From NCBI GenBank assembly GCA_025201765.1, contig MU623390.1, positions 124,001 to 188,000 of the forward strand: a DNA stretch of 64,000 nt. Direction: 5' to 3'. Positions 23,901 to 36,559 of this stretch are shown here, piece by piece; within the stretch, counting starts at the first letter, position 1; the number at the start of each line of letters is the position of its first letter. The notes beneath the pieces were generated by a model. It searched no databases. It was given only the letters and a program-made list of their open reading frames with translations, and was not told where the DNA came from. A program made the position numbers and the translations under genes. This stretch comes from Daldinia sp. FL1419. Lineage: Eukaryota > Ascomycota > Sordariomycetes > Xylariales > Hypoxylaceae.

Positions 23901-25267
23901 CATGCCTTACATATGTTACATATGTAGTTAGGAGCTAGGTAATACGAGAAATTTTTTAAATTCTTTTTGCTCTTCGGGAACGGTCTTGGATAAGGGCAGC
24001 CTGCATGCGCACATATTTTCCAGAATGATGAATCACGGCTTACCATCGCGATAAATGGGTTGTCATGCAGGATATCTGTAACTATATGTACAAGGCCATC
24101 TGAACATACACAGAAACCATACCTGCATGCCTACAACAGAAACGTTAGAATGGAACATATCTCGATATGTGTGTGGACTTTGGACAAGCAGAGCCTTACG
24201 ATGTAACTCGGTACTGATCGGTTCAACCGGTCGGTACTGGTAGAAACCTCGATGTAACTTAGAACGAAATGCTACTAGTTAGTGTACATAGCTACACAGT
24301 TACACAGCTACATGAAATACAGAGAGATACGAAGATACATGTAAGTAAGGAAAATAAGCGGTGACGACGATCTTTTGGTTGTTCTTCGGCACTAGCACGC
24401 CCAATGCGCAAAGGGTACATTTGTGATACTCGCAAGACTCGGTCAGGTACAATACCTCAGTCCCATGTGTCTGCAACCGCCCCCCCGCTTCCTTCTGCTT
24501 TTTTGGAACCACTTGCTAGCATGTAGCGGGACCCTGATCCCTGTCATCTTTGTGCAATGTACCAAAGTACACCTTGTACCTTTTAGTCTCGTCTTTTTTG
24601 GTTGGAAATGTGGAGGAAGCTGGGAACTCGATGGGATTCATGCCTTTCCCATGTTTCTTTTTAACCAACTCACTTCCCGTCGTATCTCGCACGAAAAAGC
24701 TCCTCTGATCTTGCTTCACCTTCCAACCTTTATTCTCGGAACCCCCCCCTCAGAAATAGCTTATAGTACCAGTCAACCATACTTGTCTGTCTAGAAGCTA
24801 TTCATCACAATTGTCTTCATCCTTCATACTTTGGATGAGAATAAGCCAACCCATTCTAGCTTGAGCTTAACCACACATACATTCTACAGCCCACATTACA
24901 ACCTGCTGAACCGCACGTCTTTTCGTACAAAGACCGTAACCATCCCACCTCAAGTCGTCCTGTTACCCTTTTTTTCGACTCGTGCCAGTTTTAGCTGCCG
25001 CCCGCAAAGAAACGTTCTATGCGTTCAGAGTGTGCTTGACTTCAGCACAATTCATTCAAAGGACTTTTTTGGTCATCTGCTCACAATTACACAATTTTAC
25101 TCCGCTGTGCCTTACCCTATTACAGGGGTTTGAGCTTCGCATACCTTTAATAAAAGAAGATCGAACGACGCAAAGCAACGCTTGAACAAAACCACAGTTC
25201 AAGCAATTAATAGCAATTGAATCCTCATCCCGCTCTCCGCGTCCTACCCCCACTCCCTACAGACACA

Positions 25268-26092
25268 ATGCACGCCCGAGACGCCACCGGCCGTCAGGTC
25301 TCTCTTTTAAACGATGACCCATACGCCAGCCACCAGTCATACCACACGGCTATCCACTATCAGTCCGCAGGCGACCAATCGCCGCCGCCCCACACCCCAG
25401 AGCTTCTCCGTTCGGATTCTTACGATTCCAACGCTAGTTACGATGCTTACTCGCCACTAACACCTGGTCTTTACGATTATCCGTCGCGCCAGCTCTACGA
25501 TGACTACCTTCCTGACCAGCAGGTTGGCATGAAACGTCCGGTCTATGTTGCAACCAGCCGTTCCAATTCGTATGAAGACGACAGTTCTACTAGCTCAGCA
25601 GCACCCGAGAAAACTGGCAAGCGCTACCCCTGCCGGTATCGTGATAGTCACGGTTGTGAGAAAACCTTCACTACTTCGGGACATGCGTCGCGTCATTCTA
25701 AGATCCACACTGCCGAGAAGGCCGTTCAGTGCACGTACCCTGGCTGCCACAAGAAGTTCACCCGCGCAGACAACATGAAGCAGCACCTCGAGACCCACTT
25801 CAAGGACAAGTCGAGATCTTCAGGTTCTTCTAAATCTAAGAGCTCCTCTTTATCTTCTTCTAAGCGTGGCTCCGTATCTTCTAAGTCGACATCTTCTCAC
25901 GGCAGCGCACCTTCTCACGAAATCCAAATGTGGGATTCGGACCAATACGGTGCCGATGCTTCGCTACCATCGCCCGGTGGGGCTTGGGATATGCGTGGTC
26001 TCAACATCCCACTGATGGTTCGGCCCGGTGCAGCAAGAACCAGCAGCGGATTAGACGCACTCGCAGCAATCGCTTGTCAAGAAGGAGCTTAG
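25268..26092 (+). CDS. C2H2 zinc-finger transcription regulator (Nrg1/Rgm1-like)
   Basis: This is a single-exon gene of 274 residues. The start is the ATG giving MHARDATGRQVSLL; an upstream in-frame alternative at 25217 would add 17 residues of non-conserved look. Two zinc fingers lie at about residues 120-180. The first has spacing CX7C-X12-HX3H (PCRYRDSHGCEKTFTTSGHASRHSKIH, broken here as one finger). The second is a standard CX4C-X12-HX3H finger ending QHLETH. The TSGHxSRH and RxDNMKQH recognition helices resemble the yeast Nrg1/Rgm1/Usv1 stress and glucose repressors, which bind AGGGG/CCCCT-type sites. The N-terminus is rich in Ser, Tyr and Pro, and a long Ser/Lys run follows the fingers. 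It is probably nuclear. Repressor or activator status is unknown. A very long gene-free region precedes it. Confidence 0.85.
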   Translation: MHARDATGRQVSLLNDDPYASHQSYHTAIHYQSAGDQSPPPHTPELLRSDSYDSNASYDAYSPLTPGLYDYPSRQLYDDYLPDQQVGMKRPVYVATSRSNSYEDDSSTSSAAPEKTGKRYPCRYRDSHGCEKTFTTSGHASRHSKIHTAEKAVQCTYPGCHKKFTRADNMKQHLETHFKDKSRSSGSSKSKSSSLSSSKRGSVSSKSTSSHGSAPSHEIQMWDSDQYGADASLPSPGGAWDMRGLNIPLMVRPGAARTSSGLDALAAIACQEGA

Positions 26093-28984
26093 GATTCTTA
26101 TTTGGGTTCCCAACAGAAGCTTTCTTTTTTTCTAAAAAAAAATCTTTTTTCACAAGCCGACTTAAGACCAACATCTAGTAATGAAGGGGTAATGGACTGG
26201 TTTTTTTGGTTTTCCCTGCGTAAGACAGGGTCAGGTACGGCGGAAGATATGATATAACAAGGCGTTCGGGTATACTTGGAAACACAACTTACGACGGCAT
26301 TATTGATACCACGGTGGCACGCATACGATGGGCGCACCATTTTTTTTTCACTTTTGCATCTTCGAAAGACGGCCGGGAAAAGTATTCGAGCAGCAATGGA
26401 GTGCTTCTCACGCTTCTCTGTGCTCACAACACGATGACCGGGGTCCATTGGCTTGTCGCCCCCAGTTTTTTCACTTGATTGGAAAAGGGTGATGGAGCAG
26501 CTGTATAAACATCAGCGAGGGCGAATAACGTGTGTACTTTGCATATTACACATGGGAGCTGATTAGCAGGCGCAAGCGGAAATGTGCCGGAGACCCGCTG
26601 TAAAGGGTCCACATACTTCGTCGGGCGGCATTTTGTCTGCAATATATAAATGACGTTGGAGTTAGGCATTAGATACCAACGTCCGCCCGGAACAGAAAAG
26701 GGGCGGATGGCATACGAAAATGAAACGCAATGTTTAATGATAAAACTCAATTCTCTATTACTTGATATTATTTTGCCACGAATTGCGTCTTCCGAAGTGA
26801 CTAGTTCAAGTTTGTGTTATGGTGATGAATTTACTTTGTAACAACTTAAGCGTTCAGCATCTCCCCTACCGCCGATCCGGCAGACGGTCCGGTGTCTCTC
26901 GTTTACAGGACGGGGCTAATGAAATTTTAACGTCATTATTGCCCGCTGACAACACATCAGGGTCGGGATGATCTCCAGGGTTCTGCCGTGCCAAAGCAAG
27001 CGAAAATAATAATAATAATTAAGACTGACACTAAAGTGAGCCCTAGCCTCGGTTGATGACTTTACCTAAAGAGAAGCGCTGCAGCAAGCGGCCGCTGGCG
27101 CCTGCGCTTTACCCAAGTTTCTTCGCCAGTCAGTCCCTGATCTTGGCATGGACCCTGATGATCCATCCAACTTCTTGTTGTTGTTTGGGGGTTTTTTTTT
27201 ATTCCATTCTTTCCTACACGGGAAAGGAGGTGCGATACACTATAGTACACTGCACTCCAATCCGCTTACTAACTGTACAAGATATTGTAATACATACAAT
27301 ACGTACGCTGCTATATACGTGGTGGTGCGCCCGGGTTACCGGCCGATCTGCGGTTTAGGGTAGGGTTCTTTCTTTCGGTACCATTTCTACGGGGCGGTCG
27401 TTTGGGAGATGACCGCCAGGTCGTTTTAGCCGCCTATCGATGCTGCTGTTGTTTTGCGCCGTTCCGTGGATGCGTGCGCATCTGAGGTATGGGTATGTGC
27501 GAATGCGGGTGTGTACATGGAACCCAACGCACATTACATTACGTTTACATTAACATTAACATGGACCCTAGGTAGGTCGAAGAAGAGGTGGGATAGGTAG
27601 CTTGGGGGAAACGTTGTCCTCGACGATGTGCTCTATTACTTACATACAGTAGCGTCAAGCGGCCTAGCTAATTTGGTAAAGGGGTCGTTGTGATCGAGGT
27701 AACGGTAGGCGACATCCAACAAAAAAACGAAGGGTCGTCTAGGTGGTTTTAGACCGGGTTTGGGTGCATGAGGCAAGTCCCCGTACGGAGGCTACGGAAT
27801 AGCGTCGTCCGCAAGGGGGGCCGCACTTGCACTTGGACAACTTTGGATTGCGGGCAGGTTTTTTGGGTTTTGGATTTGGGGTGTTTTTGGTTTGGTTCCA
27901 TCGTGGGAAGCGGCACTATTATTACGCTCCCGGGGGACCCCTTCCCCCTCCCCCCTTTCCCCCCCAATAGACGTCATCTTGCATCAGTACGTCATCGTCG
28001 TTACTTATGGCCCCCCGGACCTGCCCTGTCTGTTGCCTTGGACCCTGTTACTTTTTTCTTTTCTTTCCCCATCGAGCCAAAGTAAATTTTTTTTTCTCTT
28101 AGTCTAGAGCCCGGTCCCCCCCATCCCCTCGTCCATGTCCCAATTCCTAAGCCTTAGAAAGAACCCTTCATCCATTCAAATCGAAGAATCCTTCTAAAAC
28201 CAATCTTCCACTCCCTCTCCCGGCCCAATCATGGTTGACGAAACCCCATACAAGCGGTAGTTTTAGTTCGCTCACCCGCGCTAGATAGTCCAGAGGATCA
28301 GGACCCGACAAACTCCACAGCCCGCTTTCCCTCTCGTCACAAGTCACTTTTCCCAACGATCTGCTACGAAAGATCGTCGGTGCTGACAGGCGGGGGTCAC
28401 CCTTTTTTTTTTTTTAACAACCCCCCCGTGCCTGTCGATCATCGGTTTTATTCTTTATTTAGGCGGGATTTTTTGTTCCTTGGAACAGGTGGACATTGCC
28501 GGCGATCCCGAGGTTTTTGAGCAAATTATTCCTCGCGCTCGCGGGAATAGCTTCATATCCCGCCTCACTCGCTATTCCGACCCTTGTTGTCTGGCTGTCC
28601 CTCCCCTTCCCGGTTTCCTTGTTGCTTCTTGTTGCCGTCTACGCGTGAGCGGGCCGCATGGCCTCTCCTAAAGCACGCGGCCGGGCTCGGATTGCCAGCC
28701 CGGATGGGGAATTTGATGATGCTTCGTGCTGTGATCGTCGCGGGTCAGCAGCAAGGTGAATAAAAAAACACAGCAGCAAGATTTCATCGATCATTTCTAT
28801 AGCTGGATATACAACCCTTCCCCCTAAGCTAACATGTTATTTCCCATATTACATTACCCCAGATTATTCCCAAATCCATCCCACGTATGGCTCTGCTCCT
28901 AATATGCAATGCATATAATGCTTGTAGTTTTTATATGTATCTCCGAATCCCGCACGAGACGTAGACAACTATCACGTGTCGCAT
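26093..28984. other. Gene-free stretch between convergent genes
   Basis: This is 2.9 kb between the zinc-finger gene (+) and acetate kinase (-). No supported coding sequence is present. The first few hundred bases are T-rich and probably 3' UTR. The stretch 27840-28100 is T/C-rich with several homopolymer runs. Confidence 0.5.
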
Positions 28985-30232
28985 TCACCAAAGCTCGTCG
29001 TTGTCGGCGCAACCCCTCGCCATCTCGTACTGCTCGTCCGTGCGGCATACCAGCGTCCTATGTCTGGCGTTCTTGGCGCCCACGTCCTGCACGACATTTG
29101 AGATCTTGGCCGCGTTGAGCGTGGGGTCGATTCCGAATCCAAGGCACGAGGCCTGCCCTACCACGGCCGCCCGCAGCTTGTCGCTCTTCTCCCCGATACC
29201 ACCCGCGAAAACTAAGGCATCCACCTTCCCGGCTAGGGACACGTAGTACGAGCCGACGAAGGAACTTACGCGGTCCGCGAATAGGTCGAAGGCTAGGCGG
29301 CACTCGGGCCGGTCTGATGCTGCGATCTTGCCGAAGTTGGTGGTTCCCGTTAGGGCTTTCCATCCGCTCTGCTTGTTAAGAATCTCTTCGGCCACCGAGA
29401 TGTGCAGTTCCTTGGTTGACGACGGCGATAGCTTACCTACGTCGCTCGCGTAGTGGAACACTAGACTCGGGTCTACGCTGCCGCTGCGCGTTGCCCCTGG
29501 AAGCCCGGCCAGCGGCGTTAGACCCATACTTGTATCCCAACTGTGGCCACCCTTTATGGCGCATGCGCTGGCGCCGCTACCCAGATGCAGGGCAATTATG
29601 TTAAGATCCGCCGGGTCCTTGCCTAAGTACTCGGCCACGGAACGGGTAATGAAGGAATAACTAATGCCGTGGAAGCCGTACTTGCGCAACTGGTTATTCT
29701 TGGCGATCTCCTGATCGATGGGGTAGGTGCAGACATGGGCGGGCAGCGTCGAGTGGAACTGCGAATCAAAGTATGCGACGTTGAGGGCGCTAGGAAGCTC
29801 GTCCATGCACGACCTGATGATGCGCAGGGAGTTGGCGTTGTGCAGCGGCGCCAGATCTGTCAGCCGCTCTAGATGGTGGTAAGTATCTTGCGTGATTATT
29901 TTGGCCGTTGTGTAGTCGCCTCCATGGACGACTCGGTGACAGGCGACTGATATGTCACCCTTTGCAGACAACTCGGGTAAGTCCTGGTCGCCAGTAAAAG
30001 TATCGAGCAAGATCTTGAAGGCGTCATCTTGGGTCTCGACTTTTTCTTTCACCTCCTGATGGTCGAGGACTTGAACGTCGCCCCTCGAGTACGTAAGCTG
30101 CGCCGGCGGCGCTGTCAGACCACTAATCTGGGCTTCGGCAAGCTGCTTCGGGGCCTCGCGGCGCTTAGCCGAGTACACGGAGATCTTGACGGAGCTTGAC
30201 CCCGCGTTGATGGATAGGATGATCTTGGTCAT
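28985..30232 (-). CDS. Acetate kinase
   Basis: This intronless gene encodes 415 residues, close to fungal and bacterial acetate kinases. The enzyme interconverts acetyl phosphate plus ADP with acetate plus ATP. In fungi it works with the phosphoketolase Xfp, which supplies acetyl phosphate. The sequence shows the N-terminal nucleotide-binding signature NAGSSSVK (residues 8-15), CHRVVHGGDY, the phosphate-loop segment HLGSGASACAIKGG, the second family signature DTSMGLTPLAGLPGATRSG (about 234-252) and FAGGIGEKSD (about 340), all typical of the ASKHA kinase fold. No targeting peptide is evident, so it is probably cytosolic. No phosphoketolase gene occurs in this window. The tail (GCADNDELW) is short and not conserved in the family as far as I recall. 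Confidence 0.95.
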   Translation of the reverse strand: MTKIILSINAGSSSVKISVYSAKRREAPKQLAEAQISGLTAPPAQLTYSRGDVQVLDHQEVKEKVETQDDAFKILLDTFTGDQDLPELSAKGDISVACHRVVHGGDYTTAKIITQDTYHHLERLTDLAPLHNANSLRIIRSCMDELPSALNVAYFDSQFHSTLPAHVCTYPIDQEIAKNNQLRKYGFHGISYSFITRSVAEYLGKDPADLNIIALHLGSGASACAIKGGHSWDTSMGLTPLAGLPGATRSGSVDPSLVFHYASDVGKLSPSSTKELHISVAEEILNKQSGWKALTGTTNFGKIAASDRPECRLAFDLFADRVSSFVGSYYVSLAGKVDALVFAGGIGEKSDKLRAAVVGQASCLGFGIDPTLNAAKISNVVQDVGAKNARHRTLVCRTDEQYEMARGCADNDELW

Positions 30233-33200
30233 AGTTTCTCTGCCCCTATTTTTCCTCTTTCTTTGGAGTATCTCGGTATATGGTAGTACGAATGCTGCTG
30301 TTGCTGAGTATCAATGCTCGGTGCCCTATAAGGAAGCGCTCGCTTGACGGCGATGGTAAGTGTTTAATTGGTGGGTGTATTTAGTTGGTTCATATGAGTA
30401 AGGTACCAAAGGTATCGATGGTATCGATGGTAGTAATGTAAGTTAAAGCAATTGTAACCGTTGCAATCTCGTGTAACGAGGCGATACGATGGTTGTCGGT
30501 CCTTTTTTATATATACACGTAATCATTCCGGCGTCTCACTTTGGCGATCTAACGGTTAGAGATTTCCTCTTTTGATTCTTAGTTTTGGATACCGTACCAT
30601 AGCGGTGGTTCGCAGGTGCTTGGGGTGTCTTCTTTTGACCCCGCTGTTGCGACGTTCCCCGGGCGTACAAGACCATGTGCTGCTGCATAGAACCTTGCAT
30701 GGCATGATCGTCCCATGACGTTTACATATGGCCTGATTCCTTTCTTTTCGTTATTCGCCCATTCCTAACCACGCATTAGCCTCAGCGCCGCAGTCCGATG
30801 GCTTACATATGGGCCGGTCGTTACGGATGCTCTTTTTTTTTTTTTTTTTTGGATGGGTTTGTATTGGTTTTGATTATTTGTTGGCTTGGCTTAGCTGGTA
30901 GGGGATTCGGGCCGTAATTAGGGATATAGGGAGATCTATATCGTGTTATCGCTTTCTGGTTTCTTTGTTTTGACTAGTAGGTTTGTTGAAGGGAATGGGT
31001 TTGGCCCGGTGGTGGTTGGCTTATATGGTGATGGGAGTTGTAATTCCAATAAATCGAACAAGGTCTATATGATTTTCTAACATGATAGGTACTACCTATA
31101 TGGAGATAAATATGAAAACGTATATTTCGAGTTATATAAGAACCTTGTCAGTTCTATTTTCGACGTTCACCAGTTAGGGGCGGCAGCTTGGCCACGGCCG
31201 AATATATTTCATCACACATCGGCTATAACAGCATTGCACGGATTCAGAAGTGCTGAGGGAATATGATATGTTCACGAGGTTGACGGTTCACCTTGGAGAA
31301 TGTTATGGTGATATTTCGTACCTGTTAGACAAGACCTTCAACTCTCTAACCTAGGGGCAATAGGACCTTCTCTCGAATTTAAAACCTACTCTTATTTCTA
31401 TAAAAGTGCTATTTCTCACAATCTTATGAGACGACCCCTATGTTTAGAGAGCGCATCCTGAGAGAAGTAGGATAGGAACAAAAGGGGAGTCTTTGAGTCC
31501 TTCCCCTATTTCGACACCTACGGCTTTCAGGCATGTGCTTCCGTCCTAATACCGCAAAGTCATAGGAGTATAAGTCTATATATCGTCTAAATAATAGTAA
31601 TTAACCCCCACCCCACCCCCCAGTTTACTATACCAGTCGCGCAACAGAGTAGCTGTCCTTCGCCACGCCGACTTGTCGTGGCGAAGTAATCTTCACCGCA
31701 ACTGTATTCAAGCTAGTTATACAAACTATTTGCTATCTGCGCTGCTTTAGCTTCGCCTAGCTACTGATGAGACGAATGCTTTCGATAACAGACTATCGTA
31801 AATTTATACGAGACTATACTCGGACATCTGCGAACTCTGCTATATACCCCCATTGGCCGAGCTTATATTATAGGTACATAACAACCAAGGGCTATGCATA
31901 GCTACTAGTTCCCAGACACTCGCTCCCGTTCTATTAAAATCGTGAAACAAGTACTGTATCGGGCCTTTATGAAAGCATAGATAAACTCAGCGACATCCCC
32001 CTAGGTTAGTAAACTTACGCTGGGCCACTCTTCCTAAACCCTAATAACCATCCCACATATATATTAAGAGAGCCTTGTAGTATCGCCCTTTGTCCTCCCC
32101 TCTTGGTTTTTTTTTTTTTTTTGCTATTCGTAAAAGTAGTAAAAGGTGTATCGTAAACCGTTCAAATTAACATCACGAGCATATATATCCAAGCCATATT
32201 TCATAGACTATGCCTCTAGCCCATAGCCGAAAAATGGCCAATATCGGAAAGGGCATAGCATCATCACGAGACCCAAAACGTAGCGTAAAGGGGACAGAAT
32301 CCCCCAGTTTATATAAGTTAGGTATATACAACCACGAACTATTCTAATACTATGTATGCCAGGGACGAAAGATGTACGTATGATTAGTATCCCTAAATAA
32401 CAAACCACAAAGGCACGGTATTAAGGGGGCGCTTGTGGGCCAACCCTTACGTAGAAGTAGAAAGAGACACCCCCCAAAAAAAACCAACCATAAGAAGCAG
32501 TTCATGGCATGTAGTATACTATGCTCACGGGATTGCGGCGCCTGGAGATTAGTATAGTCCCACCAGAATAAAGCTTGTCCACGTCGTGACTCTTTAGGTA
32601 TCTTATAGGCAACAACGGCAAAATAGGACGGCAGAGCGATATCAATGGCGAAAGACGATGGGATGGATGCGCGGAGAAGACGTTTCGGAGCACCTAGATG
32701 CAGCACTCAGATATCTCAAAGTTCCGTTGGGTTTTGTTTTTGTTTTGTACTTTCCTACTCATACATCATATAAACTCCATAAGAGAGAAGGTCCTTTTTG
32801 TTTCTCCTTTTATGACGTCGAAGTCTATTTGCAAAATTCTCCATTCCGTGAGGCCTTCCTCCTATGCGAACAATCCATGCCGCAAATGCAATTGCAAGAA
32901 AGAAGAAAAAAAAAAAGAAAGAAAAAATCAGTGCTCAATACTTTTGTCTAGCAACAATATGCTAACCTCCACAAGTGAAGAGGTGTCTAAGGGCTAACAG
33001 ATCCGCGGACGAGTAACCCAGGGAAGGACTAAAAGAATCGCATTGATCGCCTACCCCCTAGACATGATTCTTAGTAGAACCCATATTCTCTGCCAACAAA
33101 AGGAAGGACTTGTAACAACAATCCAACTCTGATGTAGGGGCCACTATTATACGTGGTAGGTGGCTTGCTTTTCGTGAATAAACGTAATAGAGAAAGTAAT

Positions 33201-33835
33201 TGTGGTACCAGGCTTATATCGACTGAGCTGACGAACTGGTGTAGTAATTAACGAGCTGAGACCAGTCTCTTCCCGCTTATATGATAACCATATCAGCAGA
33301 TCGCAAGGATGCACGGCTTCTCAATCCTTCCATTTTTAGGGGTATAAGTACTCCCAGGGGGCCGGGAGCCCATCGTGTACTGTATACTACCGTTCGTAAT
33401 TGCCAACGTGGTAAGTCCGTTGGCCACAAGTCCATGTATTGGCAGGTCTCACAACACACCTTATTCAGATGGTATCCAGGAGGTTTTCATTGAAAGTAAT
33501 CGGCCATTATTGGCGAATGGGTATCTGTCCACTGACCGCACCAAGAAAATTTGTCGAAATCACGGGGCACCACCGCCTCGGCTCCATTGTTCGGTGTCAA
33601 AACCAGAAGGATTAGAAAATTTTGATGATTTGGGTCAAGAAACACGATTTACTAGGCTGTAGGCCCACAATCTTGTACAGGACCCATAAGATGTAGAAGC
33701 GCCACATAAATTTCATCATTTGGTGATTCATCATAACGCTAGAGTCGAGTAGGGTAGACAGAAATCGGTCTTAGGAACGTGACATGGCTATCTAGGCCTC
33801 ATGAATCATCTTCATAGTGAGTCCTTCGGACTGAG
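30233..33835. other. Gene-free stretch
   Basis: This is 3.6 kb between the acetate kinase promoter and the 3' end of the La-motif gene. Only short ORFs without recognised domains are present (for example 32658-32951 and 33375-33662, both plus strand). It includes an 18-base T run (30833-30850) and generally AT-rich DNA from 31.0 to 33.0 kb. I see no transposon motif. Confidence 0.5.
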
Positions 33836-36559
33836 TTAATGTGCCTCGAGTTCGTGGCTCTCACTAATTCCGTTTGTGGCTGGGTGATCGCTTACAGCGC
33901 TATGAGAGGCATTAGGGAGAGAGCCAACTTGCTCGCCGAGGGACAAAGCTGCGGGCTTGTGGTCGGTGTTATCCGATACTAGTCCATTGCTAGAGGACTC
34001 CGACAAGGCTTTGCTTTGCTGGCTTGTTACGCCCAACCCATGGTTGCCCACTGGAGAGAACTCCGGGACGGCTGCAGACAGCTGAGAATCTGAGGGACGA
34101 GTATAGCCATTGACCCCGTTGCTCGTCGGAGAGACCACGCCATTTCCATAGAGGTAAGGCGCAAAATGAGCCTCTGCATTGGTTGGTGAGAACATTGGAG
34201 GCGCTTCACCCCCATGCTGATTTCCCTGAGGCCAAAATATCGGGAGGTGAGATGAACGATAGTTCGTTGGGCCATCGTTCTGGGCGGTCTGGAATCGCTT
34301 ATCCTTCTCTACGACAAACATCTCCCACTTCTCGCGACGTCGTACCTTCTCCTGTCCATCATCTGTTATGACGAACTCAATAAGAGAGGAAACTTCGCAA
34401 GCTAAGCGAATGATTTGATATTCGGCTATTTCTTGCATGCGCTTGAAACCGGCTATGACGCCCAAAGGCACGAAACCTTGGGAGTCCATGCACTTTCGAA
34501 GGTACTCATCCTTGCAGAGATTGTCGATGGAGAAGTAGTACTCAACCTGTGATAATACCCAACTTAATAGATGATTGGGGTCAAAAAATCCACTCAATGG
34601 AACATGTGGGTACATTGGAGATTCGTACGACATGCCCATTACTGGGTAAGAGGTGGCTCTCGCGGATGGGTGTCTAGAGTGCTGTGCGCGATTGGTTCCC
34701 GAACTGGGTCGACTACGGTGTTGGGGTCCCGTCGTTTGAGCAGGATATGCACCTCCATACGGCGCTGGCATGTAACCATTAGTGTATGGATGACTGGCTT
34801 GTCGCGAGTTTCCATTGTTCGGATAGCTGTAGCCGTTAGAACCCTGGCCGAACTGGGACTGCGAGTGGCTGGCTCCGTTCACGGCGGAGTGGCCTCCACG
34901 GGCGCGGGCACCACCTCTTATGCGCTCGTTGCGGCCCACGGAATTCTGACCCTGGAAGCCAGAATCTTTAGCACCGTCCCTTGTGGGCTGCGACGACCTG
35001 TGTGTCTCGTCGGCCCGCTGGTTTGAGCTTGCAACACGAGCAGGAGCATGCTGGTTCACAACTCCGTTTGCTGAGGGATCAGGCGAATTCTGCTTCGTCG
35101 CATCCGCCTTTGAGCCGGCCTAGAGGCAATGTTAGCGATTTAGGTACTTATATGGTTTCCATGGCTATTTTTTATATAAAAAAAAACTGTTACTTACGAA
35201 TTGTGCTTCGCCTGAAGTCTTTCCCGATGCTGCATGGGCCTGCGCTTTTCGGCTATCCCGGACAGTTGACACATCAACAGACGCGCGCTTAGATGCTGAT
35301 GATGTAGCCACAGCTGCCCCCGTAGCCGCTCCATTGTACTGAGCTCGATCTGGATAATGTTTAGCAAGTCGATAAGCCGTAGAGGAATTTGGCGATTTAC
35401 CAAGTGAGGCGGTGGCAGCGTGGTTACCCCTCGCCGCAGCATCTCGTCCACCCCTCAAACCACCACGACCCCCCCGCGAACCGCCTCTTGAAGGCATAGG
35501 CGTGTTAAATGCCACGCTAGGTACAAATTCTATAGGCTGCCATTCCTTCTTGCTCCGGGGCTTGCTTGGGCCCGAATCCTCCTTCTGCTCCTTCTCGGAC
35601 CTTCCAGTTTGAGTTTGGGCTTTCAGGCCACTCGCCGCCGTCTCGGGGGTCGGCCAGGACGAAGTATTAGTACCTGCAGGACCTAAAGCCTCGAAAGAAG
35701 CGCGCTCTTCGCTATTATTTAGTCTGGAGCCCCTTGGTGCCGATCTGCGGGGTGCTTGATTACCGTTGGCTCGGAATTGATCGAAGAATTCCTTCTTAGA
35801 CTTCATGCCACCAGATGACTGCCTGCTGTTTGCTGTGCTTACTTCAGCGCCCTCATTCTGCGAGGTCTTCTGCTTCTGGTCTTGTATCGCTGCGTTGAGA
35901 GGTCCATCAGTTTGATTTGTTACCACACCACTGGAATTATGTGGTTGTGTAGTGGTGGGGGGAGCAGTCTTGCTCTTTGCAGCCATTGCTTCCTGTCTCT
36001 GTGTCCATACGTTAACTGCTGGCACTGGTGCTTCAGACAGCTCTGGCTTAGGAGGCACATTCTCCTTCTTCTCCCGGTCCTGATCTTGACCAGACTCCTT
36101 CTCAGTTGCTCTGTTCTTCTTGCCCTTTCGGCCCCTCTTGCCGTCGCCACCATCTGTCGTTTGCGAAGCAAGGGTCTGGCCACGCCCCCGCCTCTCGGTA
36201 CTTTGAGGCGCAACCTCGCCCAGCACTTTCTCAGAGCCCGAGCTCGGTAGGTTAGATAATTCCACTGCTTTGTCGCTAGTAGAGGTAATGTCTGAATCGG
36301 TGCTATTTAAGCTAACGGATTCGGCCTTAACAGAAGAACTTCCAGTATTTTGCGAGCCTTCCAATTCATTCGATGTTGTCGAGATTGCGACGGACGGGGC
36401 ACGTGTGCTAGGGGTAGGGACAGCATCGCGACTCTGCATGCTTGTCGTTGATGGCGCTTGGCTTTGCGAACTGGACTGGGACGCAGAAGAAGACTGCATT
36501 GTAGTAGTAGATTGGCCTTTAGCGGCCTGGGCGTATGAAAATGCTGCCGAGTTAGACAT
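33836..36559 (-). CDS. La-motif RNA-binding protein (SRO9/LARP-like)
   Basis: Two exons, 36559-35198 and 35119-33836, are joined across a 78-bp intron (GTAAGT...CTAG) and encode 881 residues. The first exon is entirely low-complexity and rich in Ser, Thr, Gln and Lys, starting MSNSAAFSYAQAAKG, the usual start of fungal Sro9-type proteins. The second exon contains RGG-like and Gln/Asn/Gly/Tyr-rich stretches, then the La-type winged helix at about residues 638-700 (LLSWVLSQVEYYFSIDNLC, DEYLRKCMDSQGFVPLGVIA, FKRM). That domain binds the 3' ends or the 5' terminal region of RNAs. Sro9 associates with translating ribosomes and modulates mRNA stability, so a cytoplasmic mRNA-binding role is likely here. 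No separate RRM follows the La motif, as in LARP1/LARP4-type rather than genuine La proteins. The region after it is unstructured. Confidence 0.9.

Larger units (their letters stand above)
12807..25267. other. 12.4-kb gene-free tract upstream of a zinc-finger regulator gene
   Basis: No ORF in this tract carries a recognisable domain, and I could not join short ORFs across splice sites into a convincing protein. It contains long homopolymer runs (19 T at 13667-13685), GT/CA-type microsatellites (CATACATA near 14748-14830), an alternating GC segment (14011-14031) and at least six short tandem arrays of 6-13-bp units between 14.4 and 20.0 kb. The last few hundred bases are pyrimidine-rich and presumably hold the promoter and 5' leader of the downstream gene. 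Undetected non-coding RNA genes are possible. Confidence 0.5.

Noticed and set aside
33375..33662. 95-codon plus-strand ORF in the spacer before the La-motif gene
   Set aside because: The start is a weak non-conserved ATG, there is no recognisable family, and I could not extend it across plausible splice sites.
30233..33835. Decayed transposon in AT-rich DNA
   Set aside because: I saw no terminal repeats, target-site duplication or reverse-transcriptase/transposase motif on either strand. A RIP-index calculation would be needed to reopen this.
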